DNA of 64,000 bases from Fimbriimonadaceae bacterium (GTDB taxonomy: Bacteria; Armatimonadota; UBA10988): assembly GCA_020850355.1 (NCBI GenBank), contig JADZEX010000018.1, forward strand, positions 1 through 64,000, read 5' to 3'. Positions 1 to 8,580 of the stretch are shown here, in pieces (the first letter of the stretch is position 1; the number at the start of each line of letters is the position of its first letter). The translations under genes were made by a program, and so were the position numbers. Under the pieces are notes generated by a model. It was not told the origin of the DNA. It searched no databases and saw nothing but the letters and a program-made list of their open reading frames with translations.

Positions 1-54
1 CGGCGGCAGCAGCCAAGCCTGGTCCGGGTTCCACGGGCGGAAGGTGGTGCTCAT
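1..54 (-). CDS. IS1182-type transposase, N-terminal fragment (runs off left edge)
   Basis: The minus strand from 54 to 1 reads ATG then MSTTFRPWNPDQAWLLPP with no stop. This is the characteristic opening of IS1182-family DDE transposases (MSxTFRPxxPDQxxLLPPS). Only the first 18 codons lie in the window, so neither catalytic residues nor the distal end of the element can be seen. The element would extend leftwards, out of the window. Its start codon is only about 65 bases from the stop of the neighbouring oxidoreductase gene, so the element sits just downstream of that gene. The family call rests on the N-terminal signature alone. Confidence 0.7.
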   Translation of the reverse strand, partial: MSTTFRPWNPDQAWLLPP

Positions 55-119
55 GCCCGTATCGAATCAGATCGCGGCGAGTTTGTCGATCCCCTGGAGG
101 GGGAATCTTGGACAGGCTC
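55..119. other. Probable upstream end of the IS element
   Basis: These 65 bases separate the transposase start from the stop of the oxidoreductase gene. The right terminal inverted repeat and the insertion junction of the IS should lie here, but they cannot be delimited without the other end of the element. No other feature is seen. Confidence 0.3.
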
Positions 120-1397
120 CTAGAGGCGCCACGGCGCTCGCGCGGCGTGGCCCAGCAACTGGGTCGCCCCGGCGTCGTTGGCAAAGGTCTCGCGGACGGG
201 GTCCCAGTGCAAGGTCCGGCCGAGCCGCAGGGCAATCAGCCCGAGGTGGCCAAGGCTCGCCGAGCGGTGCGCCGTCTCGGCCGGCGTGATCGCCGGCCGC
301 CGCGTCAGCACCGAGTCGACGAAGTTGCGTTGGTGGTTGGAACTGACGTAGAGCGGCTGTTCGTCAGGGCCGACGCGCTCGTGCAGCAGGCTCCGCGGAT
401 TGGCGTCCTGGGCCCCGCGGGTGACCCAGATCCAGCGTCCGTCTGCGCCGATCCAGCGGGTCCCGCCGCGGATCGCGTTGCTGATGTGCAGCTCCACTCC
501 CGGATAGTGCGCCACGAAGCTGTAGGTCGTCGCCGCGTCCCAGACGCCGGTCGTTGGAAACTCCGCCTGCAGCGGCACGATCTTGCTCGGCCCGGTTTGG
601 TCCCAGCCCATGCCCCACTGCGCGATGTCGCCGTGGTGGCCGATCCAGTCCATCAACTGCCCGCCGCCGTAGGCGAGCTGCCAGCGCCAGTTCCAGTGCG
701 TCCGCTCAGCGCAGTAGGGCTGCCACTCGGCCGGACCGAGCCACAGCTCGTAGTCCAGCTCGGGCGGTGGCGGGCCGAAGGTCGACGGGCCGGCGCCGCG
801 GCCGGTGGGCAGCCCGACCTCGATCTTGACGACCTTGCCGATCCGGCCGTTGCGGACCAGTTCGGCGCCCCACCGGAAGTTGGCGACGCTGCGCTGCCAA
901 CTGCCGGTCTGCCAGATCCGGCCGTAGCGCCGCTGCGCGTCGGCCACCGCGCGGCCCTCGGCCAGGCTGTGGGTCAGCGGTTTCTCGCCGTAGACATCTT
1001 TGCCGCCGGCCAGCGCCAGCACGGCGGGGATGGCGTGCCAGTGGTCCGGCGTCGCCAACGAGATGCAGTCGATGTCGTCCCGCGCGAGGAGCTCGCGGAA
1101 GTCGCTGTAGGCGCGGCAGGTCTGCTGCTGGTACTTCTGGTCGACCCGCTGCTGGGCGGCGGCGAGGCGGTTGCGGTCGACGTCGCAGACCGCCACGACC
1201 TGGCAGTCGGGCTGGCCCAGGAAGCTGCCGAGGTTGCCGTTGCCCATCGACCCCAGGCCGATGCAGCCGAAGGTCAGCCGGTTCGACGGCGCCGGCCGGC
1301 GACCGCTCTGGGCCGCCAGCGGCAGCGCCGTCGCCAGCCCCAGACCGCTGGCCTGCGCCACAAACCGGCGTCGGGTGACCGTTGACGTCACGGACAT
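120..1397 (-). CDS. Tat-exported Gfo/Idh/MocA family oxidoreductase
   Basis: A 425-residue NAD(P)-dependent oxidoreductase expected to act on a sugar or sugar derivative outside the cytoplasm. A twin-arginine signal (TRRRFVAQA, residues 8-16, then a hydrophobic stretch) precedes the Rossmann motif GCIGLGSMG (44-52). EKP, carrying the catalytic-dyad lysine, is at 138-140. The C-terminus ends in APWRL, as usual for exported members of this family, so the nearby IS has not truncated it. The ATG at 1397 is chosen because GGAGGA lies just upstream and the Tat signal begins there; the frame stays open further upstream but overlaps gmk. The substrate cannot be told from sequence. Confidence 0.9.
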   Translation of the reverse strand: MSVTSTVTRRRFVAQASGLGLATALPLAAQSGRRPAPSNRLTFGCIGLGSMGNGNLGSFLGQPDCQVVAVCDVDRNRLAAAQQRVDQKYQQQTCRAYSDFRELLARDDIDCISLATPDHWHAIPAVLALAGGKDVYGEKPLTHSLAEGRAVADAQRRYGRIWQTGSWQRSVANFRWGAELVRNGRIGKVVKIEVGLPTGRGAGPSTFGPPPPELDYELWLGPAEWQPYCAERTHWNWRWQLAYGGGQLMDWIGHHGDIAQWGMGWDQTGPSKIVPLQAEFPTTGVWDAATTYSFVAHYPGVELHISNAIRGGTRWIGADGRWIWVTRGAQDANPRSLLHERVGPDEQPLYVSSNHQRNFVDSVLTRRPAITPAETAHRSASLGHLGLIALRLGRTLHWDPVRETFANDAGATQLLGHAARAPWRL

Positions 1398-1483
1398 GGA
1401 CTCCTCCGGGCCTCGGATTCGGGGGCCGGCCAGGGGTTCCTCCTGCAACTTGCTGGCCAGGGCCGGGGCGTAACCTGGGCGCG

Positions 1484-1512
1484 TTGCCGGTCGGCCGGGG
1501 CCGGTGTAAACT
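1484..1512 (+). promoter_or_regulatory. Sigma-70-type promoter for gmk-coaBC
   Basis: TTGCCG (1484-1489) and TAAACT (1507-1512) are separated by exactly 17 bases and lie 21 bases before the gmk ATG. Transcription would start near 1519. Confidence 0.6.
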
Positions 1513-1532
1513 AGCCTGGAAGGCGAGGAAGC

Positions 1533-2111
1533 ATGGCCGAAGCACCGCGCAGCCTGCTGTTCGTGATCTGCGGCCCCTCGGGTGTCGGCAAGACGACGCT
1601 CCTCCGCGAGCTGTTCGCCCGCGACCCGCGACTGCGGTTCTCGGTCTCGATGACCACCCGCACGCCGCGGCCGGGCGAGGTCGAGGGCGAGGACTACCAC
1701 TTCGTCGACGAGGCGGCCTTCGACCGCGCGGTGGCGGCCGGCGAGCTGTTGGAGCACGCGGTCTACAACAACCACCGCTACGGCACGCCGCGGAGCGAGG
1801 TCGAGCGGGCCCGCCGGTTGGGCCGCGACTGCGTCCTCGAGATCGACGTGCAGGGCGCCAAACAGGTCCGCGCCGCCGGCGTCGCGGCCTGCTTCATCTT
1901 CATCGCCCCCCCGGACCCGGCGGTGCTGGCCGAACGGCTGCGGCAGCGGGCCACCGAGACCCGGCAGGACTTCGAGAGCCGCCTGGCGACGGCCCAACGC
2001 GAGATGTTGGAGCGCCCCTGGTTCGAGCACTGCGTAGTCAACGACCAGCTCGAGCTGGCGGTCCACGCGCTGCAGCAGATCGTCCGCGACGAACGGCGCG
2101 GCGCGAAATGA
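1533..2111 (+). CDS. gmk: Guanylate kinase
   Basis: Phosphorylates GMP to GDP with ATP in the cytoplasm. The 192-residue length fits the family. The P-loop GPSGVGKT is at residues 14-21, followed by the GMP-binding stretch with SMTTRTPRPGE and a later EGEDYHF. The start has an AAGGCGAGGAAGC leader acting as a ribosome site. It overlaps coaBC by four bases (ATGA), so the two are translationally coupled. The common gmk-coaBC pairing is present, but rpoZ, which often sits between them, is missing here. Confidence 0.96.
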   Translation: MAEAPRSLLFVICGPSGVGKTTLLRELFARDPRLRFSVSMTTRTPRPGEVEGEDYHFVDEAAFDRAVAAGELLEHAVYNNHRYGTPRSEVERARRLGRDCVLEIDVQGAKQVRAAGVAACFIFIAPPDPAVLAERLRQRATETRQDFESRLATAQREMLERPWFEHCVVNDQLELAVHALQQIVRDERRGAK

Positions 2112-3310
2112 GCGCTCTCGAGAATCGGACCATCGTGCTGGGCGTGACCGGCGGCATCGCCGCCTACAAGGCCGCCGACCTGACCAGCAAGTTGGCCCAG
2201 GCCGGCGCCAAGGTGCGCTGTGTGCTGACCGCCCAGGCCACCGAGTTCGTCGGACCGACGACTTTCCAGGCGCTCTCGGGCAACCCTGTCTACACCGCCA
2301 CGGTCGCGCCGCCGGAGACCTACGGCATGGGCCACCTGGCCCTCGCCCGCGCCGATCTGCTGATCGTCGCGCCGGCCACCGCCAATCTGCTGGCGAAGGC
2401 CGCCCACGGTTTGGCCGACGATCTGCTGAGCACCACCCTGACCGCGGTGACCTGCCCGGTGCTGCTGGCCCCGGCGATGAACGCGGCGATGTGGGCCAAC
2501 ACGCTGGTCCAGCGCAACGTCGCCACGCTGCGGGCAGCGGGCTACCACTTCGTCGGTCCGGCGACTGGCTGGTTGGCCTGCCGCGAGGAGGGCGCCGGGC
2601 GGATGGCCGAGCCGGCCGCCATTCTGGACGCGGCCGAGGTGCTGCTCTGGCCGCAGCGCGACCTGCTCGGCCGCCGGGTGCTGGTCACCGCCGGGCCGAC
2701 CCGCGAGGCGCTCGACGCGGTGCGCTTCCTGTCGAACCCGTCGACCGGCAAGCAGGGCTACGCCATCGCCACGGCAGCGCGGCTGCGGGGCGCCGCGGTG
2801 GTGCTGGTGAGCGGCCCGACGCATCTGCCCGACCCACCGGGGGTGACCGTCGAGCGGGTCACCACGGCGGCCGCGATGCAGGCGGCGGTGCTGGCGCAGT
2901 GGCCGACCTGCGACCTGTTCGTCGGCGCCGCGGCGGTCGGCGACTACGCCCCGCTCGACCCGGCGGCCGACAAGCCGGCGAAGGTCGCTGGCGAGCTGAC
3001 CGTCCGGCTGGCCGCGACGCCGGACATCATCGCCGGCGTGGCTCGGGCGCGGCGGCCAGGGCAGGTCGTCGTCGGCTTCGCCGCCGAGACCCACGATTTG
3101 CTGGCCCATGCGCGGGCCAAGCTGGCACGTAAGGGGCTCGACCTGCTGGTCGCCAATGACGTCAGCGCGCCGGACGCCGGGTTTGCCGGAGACAGCAACC
3201 GCGTCACGATCCTCTCGGCCAACGGCGCCGCCGAGGAACTGCCTGCGCTGTCGAAGCGCGACGTGGGGCATGAGTTGCTGGCGCGGGCGGCTCGCCTGCT
3301 GGGACGTTGA
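2108..3310 (+). CDS. coaBC: Bifunctional phosphopantothenoylcysteine decarboxylase / phosphopantothenate-cysteine ligase
   Basis: Carries two consecutive steps of coenzyme A synthesis. The N-terminal CoaC half is a flavin-dependent decarboxylase: catalytic His in GHLALARA near residue 76, PAMN at 122-125, and the substrate flap with Cys158 and GRM. The C-terminal CoaB half starts near residue 189 with VLVTAGPTREALDAVRF and makes the cysteine conjugate; it carries the DKPAK lysine segment and NDVS. At 400 residues it is full length. It starts inside the gmk stop codon. A perfect parS site lies 5 bases beyond its stop. Confidence 0.96.
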   Translation: MSALENRTIVLGVTGGIAAYKAADLTSKLAQAGAKVRCVLTAQATEFVGPTTFQALSGNPVYTATVAPPETYGMGHLALARADLLIVAPATANLLAKAAHGLADDLLSTTLTAVTCPVLLAPAMNAAMWANTLVQRNVATLRAAGYHFVGPATGWLACREEGAGRMAEPAAILDAAEVLLWPQRDLLGRRVLVTAGPTREALDAVRFLSNPSTGKQGYAIATAARLRGAAVVLVSGPTHLPDPPGVTVERVTTAAAMQAAVLAQWPTCDLFVGAAAVGDYAPLDPAADKPAKVAGELTVRLAATPDIIAGVARARRPGQVVVGFAAETHDLLAHARAKLARKGLDLLVANDVSAPDAGFAGDSNRVTILSANGAAEELPALSKRDVGHELLARAARLLGR

Positions 3311-3314
3311 GCGC

Positions 3315-3330
3315 TGTTTCACGTGAAACA
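3315..3330. other. parS centromere-like site (ParB binding)
   Basis: The 16-mer TGTTTCACGTGAAACA is a perfect palindrome and matches the bacterial chromosomal parS consensus (TGTTNCACGTGAAACA) at every position. It lies between coaBC and the aldolase gene. ParB spreads from such sites to organise and segregate the origin region. No parA or parB gene is in the window. Confidence 0.85.
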
Positions 3331-3331
3331 G

Positions 3332-3351
3332 GCCGCCCGGCCGCGGGCGGC
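3332..3351 (+). terminator. GC-rich hairpin after coaBC
   Basis: GCCGCCCG (3332-3339) and CGGGCGGC (3344-3351) form a perfect 8-bp stem with a 4-base loop. No T-run follows, so it may be a weak or factor-assisted terminator for gmk-coaBC, or only a structured leader for the next gene. Confidence 0.35.
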
Positions 3352-3384
3352 GACCGCCGCCAGCGCGGTCTGAGGGAGGCCACG

Positions 3385-4299
3385 ATGCAGTACGACGGGG
3401 TCAATCCGGCGCTGTTCACGCCGCTCACCGACGATGGCGAGGCGGTCGATGTCGGGCGGCTGCGGAAGCTGCTGGCCTGGCTGCTGCCGCAGGGCATCAG
3501 CGGGCTATTCGTCTGCGGCACCACCGGCGAGGGGATCTTCCTGTCGCCGGAAGAGCGCGAGACGGTGGTTGAGGTGACCCTCAGCGAAGTCGCTGGCGCG
3601 GTGCCGGTGATGGTTCACTGTGGCGCGGTGGCGACGCGCGACAGCGTGCGGCTGGCGCGCCACGCGGCCCGCTGCGGGGCGGCTGCGGTGAGCAGCGTAC
3701 CGCCCTTCCCGCTGCCGCTGCAGACCGCCAGCGTGCTGGCACACTGGCGCCAGATCGGCGCGGCGACCGACCTGCCGCTGTGGATCTACTACATGCCGGC
3801 GATGAGCGCCTTCCACCTCGATGAAGGCCTCGTCGAACCGCTGCTGGCGCTGCCCAACCTGGTCGGGCTGAAGTTCACCGACGCCAACTTCTACGTGATG
3901 CGCAACCTGCTCGACCTCTCGGCCGGCCGGCTGCGGGTGCTCTCGGGACCCGACGAGCTGTTCCTGGCGGCTCGCGTGATGGGCGCCAGCGGCGCGATTG
4001 GCTCGACCTACAACTGGATGGCCCCGATCTTTGTCAGAATCCTGGAGGCCGTGCGGCGCGGCGACCTGGCCAGCGCCTCGCACTGGCAGGGGCGCGCCAA
4101 TGGGTTCATCCGGCTGATCCACCGCTATGAGAAGATTGCTGGACAGAAGGTGATCATGGAGTACCTCGGCGTGCCCTGCGGCCCGTCGCGGAGGCCCCTG
4201 CAACCGTTGACCCTGGCGCAGCAGAATGAGTTGTTCGCCGCCCTGGACGCCGCGGACCTGCGGGGGGCGCTGGCGGGCGGAGAGCAAGGAGCGCGGTAA
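3385..4299 (+). CDS. Dihydrodipicolinate synthase / N-acetylneuraminate lyase family aldolase
   Basis: A 304-residue class I aldolase that should form or break a C-C bond with pyruvate through a Schiff base. GTTGEG (45-50) is the carboxylate-binding loop, the YYMP tyrosine pair is at 135-136, and Lys163 in GLKFTD is the Schiff-base lysine. YYMPAMS and GLKFTD resemble N-acetylneuraminate lyases more than DapA, so a sialic-acid or 2-keto-sugar acid aldolase is favoured; this is not proven. The ATG at 3385 is chosen because GGGAGG precedes it; the open frame before it runs through parS. It is followed four bases later by a glycosidase-like gene, suggesting shared glycan breakdown. Confidence 0.85.
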   Translation: MQYDGVNPALFTPLTDDGEAVDVGRLRKLLAWLLPQGISGLFVCGTTGEGIFLSPEERETVVEVTLSEVAGAVPVMVHCGAVATRDSVRLARHAARCGAAAVSSVPPFPLPLQTASVLAHWRQIGAATDLPLWIYYMPAMSAFHLDEGLVEPLLALPNLVGLKFTDANFYVMRNLLDLSAGRLRVLSGPDELFLAARVMGASGAIGSTYNWMAPIFVRILEAVRRGDLASASHWQGRANGFIRLIHRYEKIAGQKVIMEYLGVPCGPSRRPLQPLTLAQQNELFAALDAADLRGALAGGEQGAR

Positions 4300-4303
4300 C
4301 CGC

Positions 4304-6319
4304 ATGAGCCGGAGCTTGTTCCGGGCCGGTCTCATGGCCTGCCTGTTGGTCGGCGCCGCCGTGGCGCAGCCGATCCTGCTGGTGCAGGACGAGCGCGCGG
4401 AAGGCCTTTACGAGACGTACGTCCGCACCAGCATCCTGCGCCGGGCGCTGCACCGGGCCGGCTTGGAGCACGATGTGGTGCCCGCCGACCAGCTCGGCAG
4501 CCACAGCGCGCGGAGCGCCCTGCTGGCGGTGCTGCCCTCCAATCCCAGCCTGGCCGACCCGGCCGCGGATTGGCTGCGACGCTTCAGCGACGGCAATGGC
4601 CGGCTGATCGTCTGCCCGCCGGCGCCGCCGCAGTTGGCCAGCCTGCTGGGAGTCTTCGAACCCCGTCCGCTGGCGGCCGCGCCGGACCATCTGCTGGAAG
4701 CGGTGCAGTTCGACACCTCGCTGATTCCCGGGCTGCCGGCGACCTGGCGGCAGAGCAGTTGGACCTACCAGCCCTTCGCGGCCGATCCGACGGCCCAACT
4801 GCTCGGTCGCTGGGCTGGCGCCGACCCGCTGCTGAACGCCGCGCCAGTGGTCACGGCGACGCCGCGCGGGGCGTTCCTGGGCGCGGCTCTGCTGGGCGAC
4901 GACCGCGCCGCCGAGGCGCAGCTCTTCACCGCGCTGGCGACGCACTACTTCCCGCAGCTCTGGCACACCTGCCTGCCGCGGCTGCTGCACGACGCTGGCC
5001 GCGTCGGCGATGTCACCTCGCTCGGCGCGTTGCGCGATCTGGTCGAGCGGAGCAGCGCCCCGGCCGAACGCCGGCAGGCCGCATTGGTGGCGGTCGACGA
5101 CGCCGCGCAACGGGTCGAGCGCGCGCGGCGGATCTACGAGTACGGCAAGAAGCTCTCGGCACTGCCCCCCGGCAAGGTGCCGGCCAGCACGCCGGTCGAG
5201 CGCTACCTGCCCGCCGCCCAACTGATCTGGCAGGCGCAGACCTCAGCCGAGCAGGCCTACTATCTGGGGCAGACGGCCCGCGCTGGCGAGTTCCGCGGGG
5301 TCTGGCTGCAGCAACTGGGCGACCTCAAGGCCTGGGGCTGGGAACGGGTGATCCGCGAGCTGCAACGCCTGCGGGTGCAGGCGCTGTTCGTCTGTGTCGC
5401 CAACGGCGGGTACGCCAACTACCCCAGTCGGGTCTTGCCGCATGTCACGGCCGAGGGCCAGGACCCGCTGGCCGAGGCGCTCCGCTGGTGCCGCCAGGCG
5501 GGCATCGAGTGCCATGTCTGGATGATCAACAACTACATCCGCCCGCTGACGCCGGCGACGCACCTCGCCGAGTTGCAGGCCGCCGACCGGCTGCAGCGCA
5601 CGCGCGAGGGTCGGGTGCTACCCTGGCTGCGGCCGGCGCACCCCGCCAACGTCGCCCAACAGCTCGCCGTGGCGCGCGAAGTCCTGACCCGCTACGAGGT
5701 CGATGGGCTGCATCTCGACTACATCCGCTACAGCCCCGAGGGCGACTTCAGTGAGGCCGAGCGGCGGCAGTTCGAGACCGAGACCGGTCACCGCATCGAG
5801 CAGTGGCCGGCCGACATCGAGCGCGGCGGCACCTGGCGGGTGCAGTGGGGCGACTGGAAACGCGGCCAGGTCAACGCCGTGGTCGAGGGGCTGGCGGGCG
5901 TCGTCCGCGCGGTGCGGCCGCGCTGCAAGCTGTCCGCCGCGGTCTACCCGATCTGGGACGACGCGCGCTGGGAAGTGGCCCAGGACCCCGCCTGGTGGGC
6001 GCAGCACGGCTGGGTCGACTTCCTGACGCCGATGAACTACCACACCGACGACAGCACCTTCTACCGCTTCTTGAAGGTCCAGGCCCGCGCCGCGGGCGAC
6101 CGCGTGCCGCTCTACCCGGGCCTCGCCTCGTTCCGCCACGAGTCGCCAGCCGACACGATCAGCCAGATCCGCCGCCTGCGGGCGATGGATATTCCGGGCT
6201 ATGTGCTGTTCCACCTCGACCGCCGGCTGCTCAGCGAGTGGCTGCCCGCGCTGGCCAGCGGTCTCGCGGCGCCCGATGCCTGGCTGGGGCCGGCGCCGCC
6301 GTGGCAGGCGCCGCGCTGA
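4304..6319 (+). CDS. Secreted GHL10-type glycoside hydrolase-like protein
   Basis: A 671-residue exported protein. Residues 1-21 form a signal peptide ending in AVA. The N-terminal 320 residues contain an unassigned alpha/beta region. From about residue 325 (EFRGVWLQ) begins a TIM-barrel glycoside-hydrolase-like domain of the GHL10/DUF187 kind, with the diagnostic DGLHLDYIRY near 466 and FLTPMNYHTD further on. Members of this family are thought to cut polysaccharide or peptidoglycan-like glycans, but the substrate here is unknown. The start is the ATG at 4304, which opens the signal peptide and follows AAGGAG in the upstream gene. It is coupled to the aldolase with a 4-base gap. Confidence 0.8.
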   Translation: MSRSLFRAGLMACLLVGAAVAQPILLVQDERAEGLYETYVRTSILRRALHRAGLEHDVVPADQLGSHSARSALLAVLPSNPSLADPAADWLRRFSDGNGRLIVCPPAPPQLASLLGVFEPRPLAAAPDHLLEAVQFDTSLIPGLPATWRQSSWTYQPFAADPTAQLLGRWAGADPLLNAAPVVTATPRGAFLGAALLGDDRAAEAQLFTALATHYFPQLWHTCLPRLLHDAGRVGDVTSLGALRDLVERSSAPAERRQAALVAVDDAAQRVERARRIYEYGKKLSALPPGKVPASTPVERYLPAAQLIWQAQTSAEQAYYLGQTARAGEFRGVWLQQLGDLKAWGWERVIRELQRLRVQALFVCVANGGYANYPSRVLPHVTAEGQDPLAEALRWCRQAGIECHVWMINNYIRPLTPATHLAELQAADRLQRTREGRVLPWLRPAHPANVAQQLAVAREVLTRYEVDGLHLDYIRYSPEGDFSEAERRQFETETGHRIEQWPADIERGGTWRVQWGDWKRGQVNAVVEGLAGVVRAVRPRCKLSAAVYPIWDDARWEVAQDPAWWAQHGWVDFLTPMNYHTDDSTFYRFLKVQARAAGDRVPLYPGLASFRHESPADTISQIRRLRAMDIPGYVLFHLDRRLLSEWLPALASGLAAPDAWLGPAPPWQAPR

Positions 6320-6320
6320 G

Positions 6321-7409
6321 TCAGCCGCCGGCTCCCACCACCAGTCGCCGCAGCGCGGCGGCGTAGTGCTGGTAAGCGGCCCACGACACGTCGTCGGGGA
6401 CCAGGTGGTCGAGGTCGGGGATGTACCGCCCGGCGGCCAGGGCGGGGGCGATCCGGGCCAGCTCGGCGTCGATCGCCGCCGGCCCGACCGCCAGCGCTCG
6501 TTTGTCGATCCCGCCCATCATCCCCAGCGTCGGATAGCGGGCGCGGTAGTCGTTGACATCGCAGCCCGCGGCGACTTCGAAGGGCCACAGCCAGTTGACC
6601 CCGGTCTCCAGCATCGGCGGCACGATGGCGTCGGGGTTGCCGTCGGTGTCGACCGACAGGATCGGAATGTCGTGCCGGTCCAGCGCGGCGCGGATCCGGC
6701 GATAGCAGGGCCCCATGAACTCGCGCCACATCGCCGGGGAGATCAGCGGGCCCTGGCGGCCGCACATGTCTTCCCAGACATGCACCACGTCGACGCGCAC
6801 CTCGCTGGCGACCGCATCGATCAGGTGGACGAAGAGCCCGCAGAGGTGGTCCATGATGTCGTGGACCAGGTCGGGCTGGTCGTAGAACGCCACCAGGCAT
6901 TCTTCGTCGCCCAGCAGCCAGCGCAACCCGCCGAAGATGGTCAGGTCGGGGTAGTTGCCGAGCTGCACCGGCCAGCCGCGCTGGCGCCACTCGGCGGCCC
7001 GCTCGCGCCAGGGGCCGGCCAGCCGGTCGGGATGTTGCGGGTCAAGGTGGGCGACCTTGTAGGCCTCCCAGTCGTCGCGGCCTTGCACCGGAAAGCGCAC
7101 AAACTCCGGCATCGAGACACCGTGCTTGCGGTCGCGCCGCACGATGCCCCAGGAGTCGGTCCAGACGCGGTAGGACTCGTCCTCGGAGAGCACGGTGCCG
7201 GGACAGGCCGGGCACGGCCCGCAGGCCACCGGCAAGGTACAGGGCGGCTGGTCGTGTGGGAGCAGCCGGTGGTGCGTGACGTCCGCCGGCTTGCCTTCGT
7301 CGATCCAGCGCTGCCAGGCACTGCCCCAGGGGCCCCAGAAGGTCCAGTAGGGCGCCCGGTCGACGTCCTGTCCCAGCAGGCAGCGCAGGAACCGTTCGCG
7401 GTCGGTCAC
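6321..7409 (-). CDS. Uroporphyrinogen decarboxylase-like (UroD/MtaA fold) protein
   Basis: A 362-residue member of the URO-D superfamily, which includes heme-pathway decarboxylases and corrinoid methyltransferases. The start TDRERFLRCLLGQDVDRAPYW is the typical N-terminal helix of the non-heme members. The segment ILSVDTDGN stands where methyltransferases have a zinc-binding HxC; the cysteine is replaced by Asp, so a classical zinc site is unlikely. The GTG at 7409 is chosen because it begins this conserved helix and has GGAG about 8 bases upstream; the longer open frame enters the next gene. It lies downstream of a lipoprotein gene. No heme role is implied. Confidence 0.75.
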   Translation of the reverse strand: MTDRERFLRCLLGQDVDRAPYWTFWGPWGSAWQRWIDEGKPADVTHHRLLPHDQPPCTLPVACGPCPACPGTVLSEDESYRVWTDSWGIVRRDRKHGVSMPEFVRFPVQGRDDWEAYKVAHLDPQHPDRLAGPWRERAAEWRQRGWPVQLGNYPDLTIFGGLRWLLGDEECLVAFYDQPDLVHDIMDHLCGLFVHLIDAVASEVRVDVVHVWEDMCGRQGPLISPAMWREFMGPCYRRIRAALDRHDIPILSVDTDGNPDAIVPPMLETGVNWLWPFEVAAGCDVNDYRARYPTLGMMGGIDKRALAVGPAAIDAELARIAPALAAGRYIPDLDHLVPDDVSWAAYQHYAAALRRLVVGAGG

Positions 7410-7483
7410 GGCAGTCTCCGAGGCGGCGGCGCCGCGCGGCCTGAGTTCGCCCCGCCGCCCCGGAGGCCTGCTGTGAGGTAGCG

Positions 7484-8452
7484 CTACTTCACGGTGAAGG
7501 TCACCGCCCGACCACGCGCCGCGACCCACGGCTGGCCGGTCTTCGGCGACGCAATCGTCGGCCAATCGGTGACCAGCACGGTCTGCCAGTAGCCGCCCAG
7601 GTCGCTGCTGTGGAAGCTCTCTTCGGTGACCATCAGCACCACGTCGTAGGTGCCCTTGGCCAACGACCAGATCATCGGATCATCGGGCTCCTTCTCGTAC
7701 CACAGCTCGACGTTCTGCGGCGTCGGGTTGTCGACGTCGTAGGCGTAGCTGCTGCTGCGGGTGACGGCGTAGGTGCCCTTGGTCTCGCTGCGAGTGCCGC
7801 TCTGGCCGGTCTTCCAAGTGACATGGTAGCTGCGGTTGCCAGTGACCGGCACCGCACCGCCGGTGGTGCCCTGAGCGTCGGTGACGAAGCAGCCGAGGTA
7901 GACGTAGCCGGGTACCCAGCCCGCCTTGTAGTCCTTCGAGCGCAGCACCGCGGTGTCGTTGGTGGTGGTGAAGGCCGGGTCCTCGGTCTTGTAGTTCCAC
8001 CAGCGCCCCGCCTGCAACAGCCGCTGGTTGGCGGTCATCGCGGCGTTGCTGCCCCACAGCCCACCGCCCGCGGCACCCGGTTTGCCGACCAGCTTCAGTT
8101 GGTAGCAGAAGTTCGGCTTGAGGTTGGTCCCCTCGACTTCCGCAACCAGGTAGGGCACCCCGGGCGTCGGGTCATAGCGCAGCACCAAGTGCGGACTGGC
8201 GCTGGAGCTGTAACTCGCCCGGAAGCTGGCCCCGAACAGCACGTCGCCGATGTCCTGCCAGCGTGGCTTGCTGGCGGCCCACTGATCCGCGAACGGGATC
8301 AGCGGCACGGTCACCCAGTCGGCCTCGGCCCGGAAGGGTCCGCTGTCGTTTGGCACGCCGCCTTCTGTCGTCAACAGCCCGCTCCCGCCGCCGCAACCGA
8401 CCGTCAACCACAAACCCGCACCTGCGATCCCGAATCGCCAGACTCGTCGCAT
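7484..8452 (-). CDS. Lipoprotein of unknown function
   Basis: A 322-residue protein with a basic start, hydrophobic stretch and lipobox-like LTVGC near residue 20, so it is probably lipid-anchored. The mature part is rich in Thr, Ser, Tyr and Trp, without a recognisable catalytic motif, and looks like a beta-rich extracellular domain. The ATG has GGGGAGGAG ten bases upstream. It is followed 74 bases later by the UroD-like gene on the same strand. I do not recognise the family. Confidence 0.7.
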   Translation of the reverse strand: MRRVWRFGIAGAGLWLTVGCGGGSGLLTTEGGVPNDSGPFRAEADWVTVPLIPFADQWAASKPRWQDIGDVLFGASFRASYSSSASPHLVLRYDPTPGVPYLVAEVEGTNLKPNFCYQLKLVGKPGAAGGGLWGSNAAMTANQRLLQAGRWWNYKTEDPAFTTTNDTAVLRSKDYKAGWVPGYVYLGCFVTDAQGTTGGAVPVTGNRSYHVTWKTGQSGTRSETKGTYAVTRSSSYAYDVDNPTPQNVELWYEKEPDDPMIWSLAKGTYDVVLMVTEESFHSSDLGGYWQTVLVTDWPTIASPKTGQPWVAARGRAVTFTVK

Positions 8453-8580
8453 CGCCGTCTCCTCCCCAGTGGCATCGAATGATCCCTAACGGCACGCGGG
8501 CCCTTCGTTGCAGCCGGAGCGGTACCTCCTGGCAGGAACCCGACCTGCGGACGGCAATCTGAGGCGTGGGAGCCCTCCGC

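Noticed and set aside
3307-3384. Longer N-terminus for the aldolase starting MSAVSRETG
   Set aside because: It only translates parS and the hairpin; the family begins at MQYDG with GGGAGG before it.
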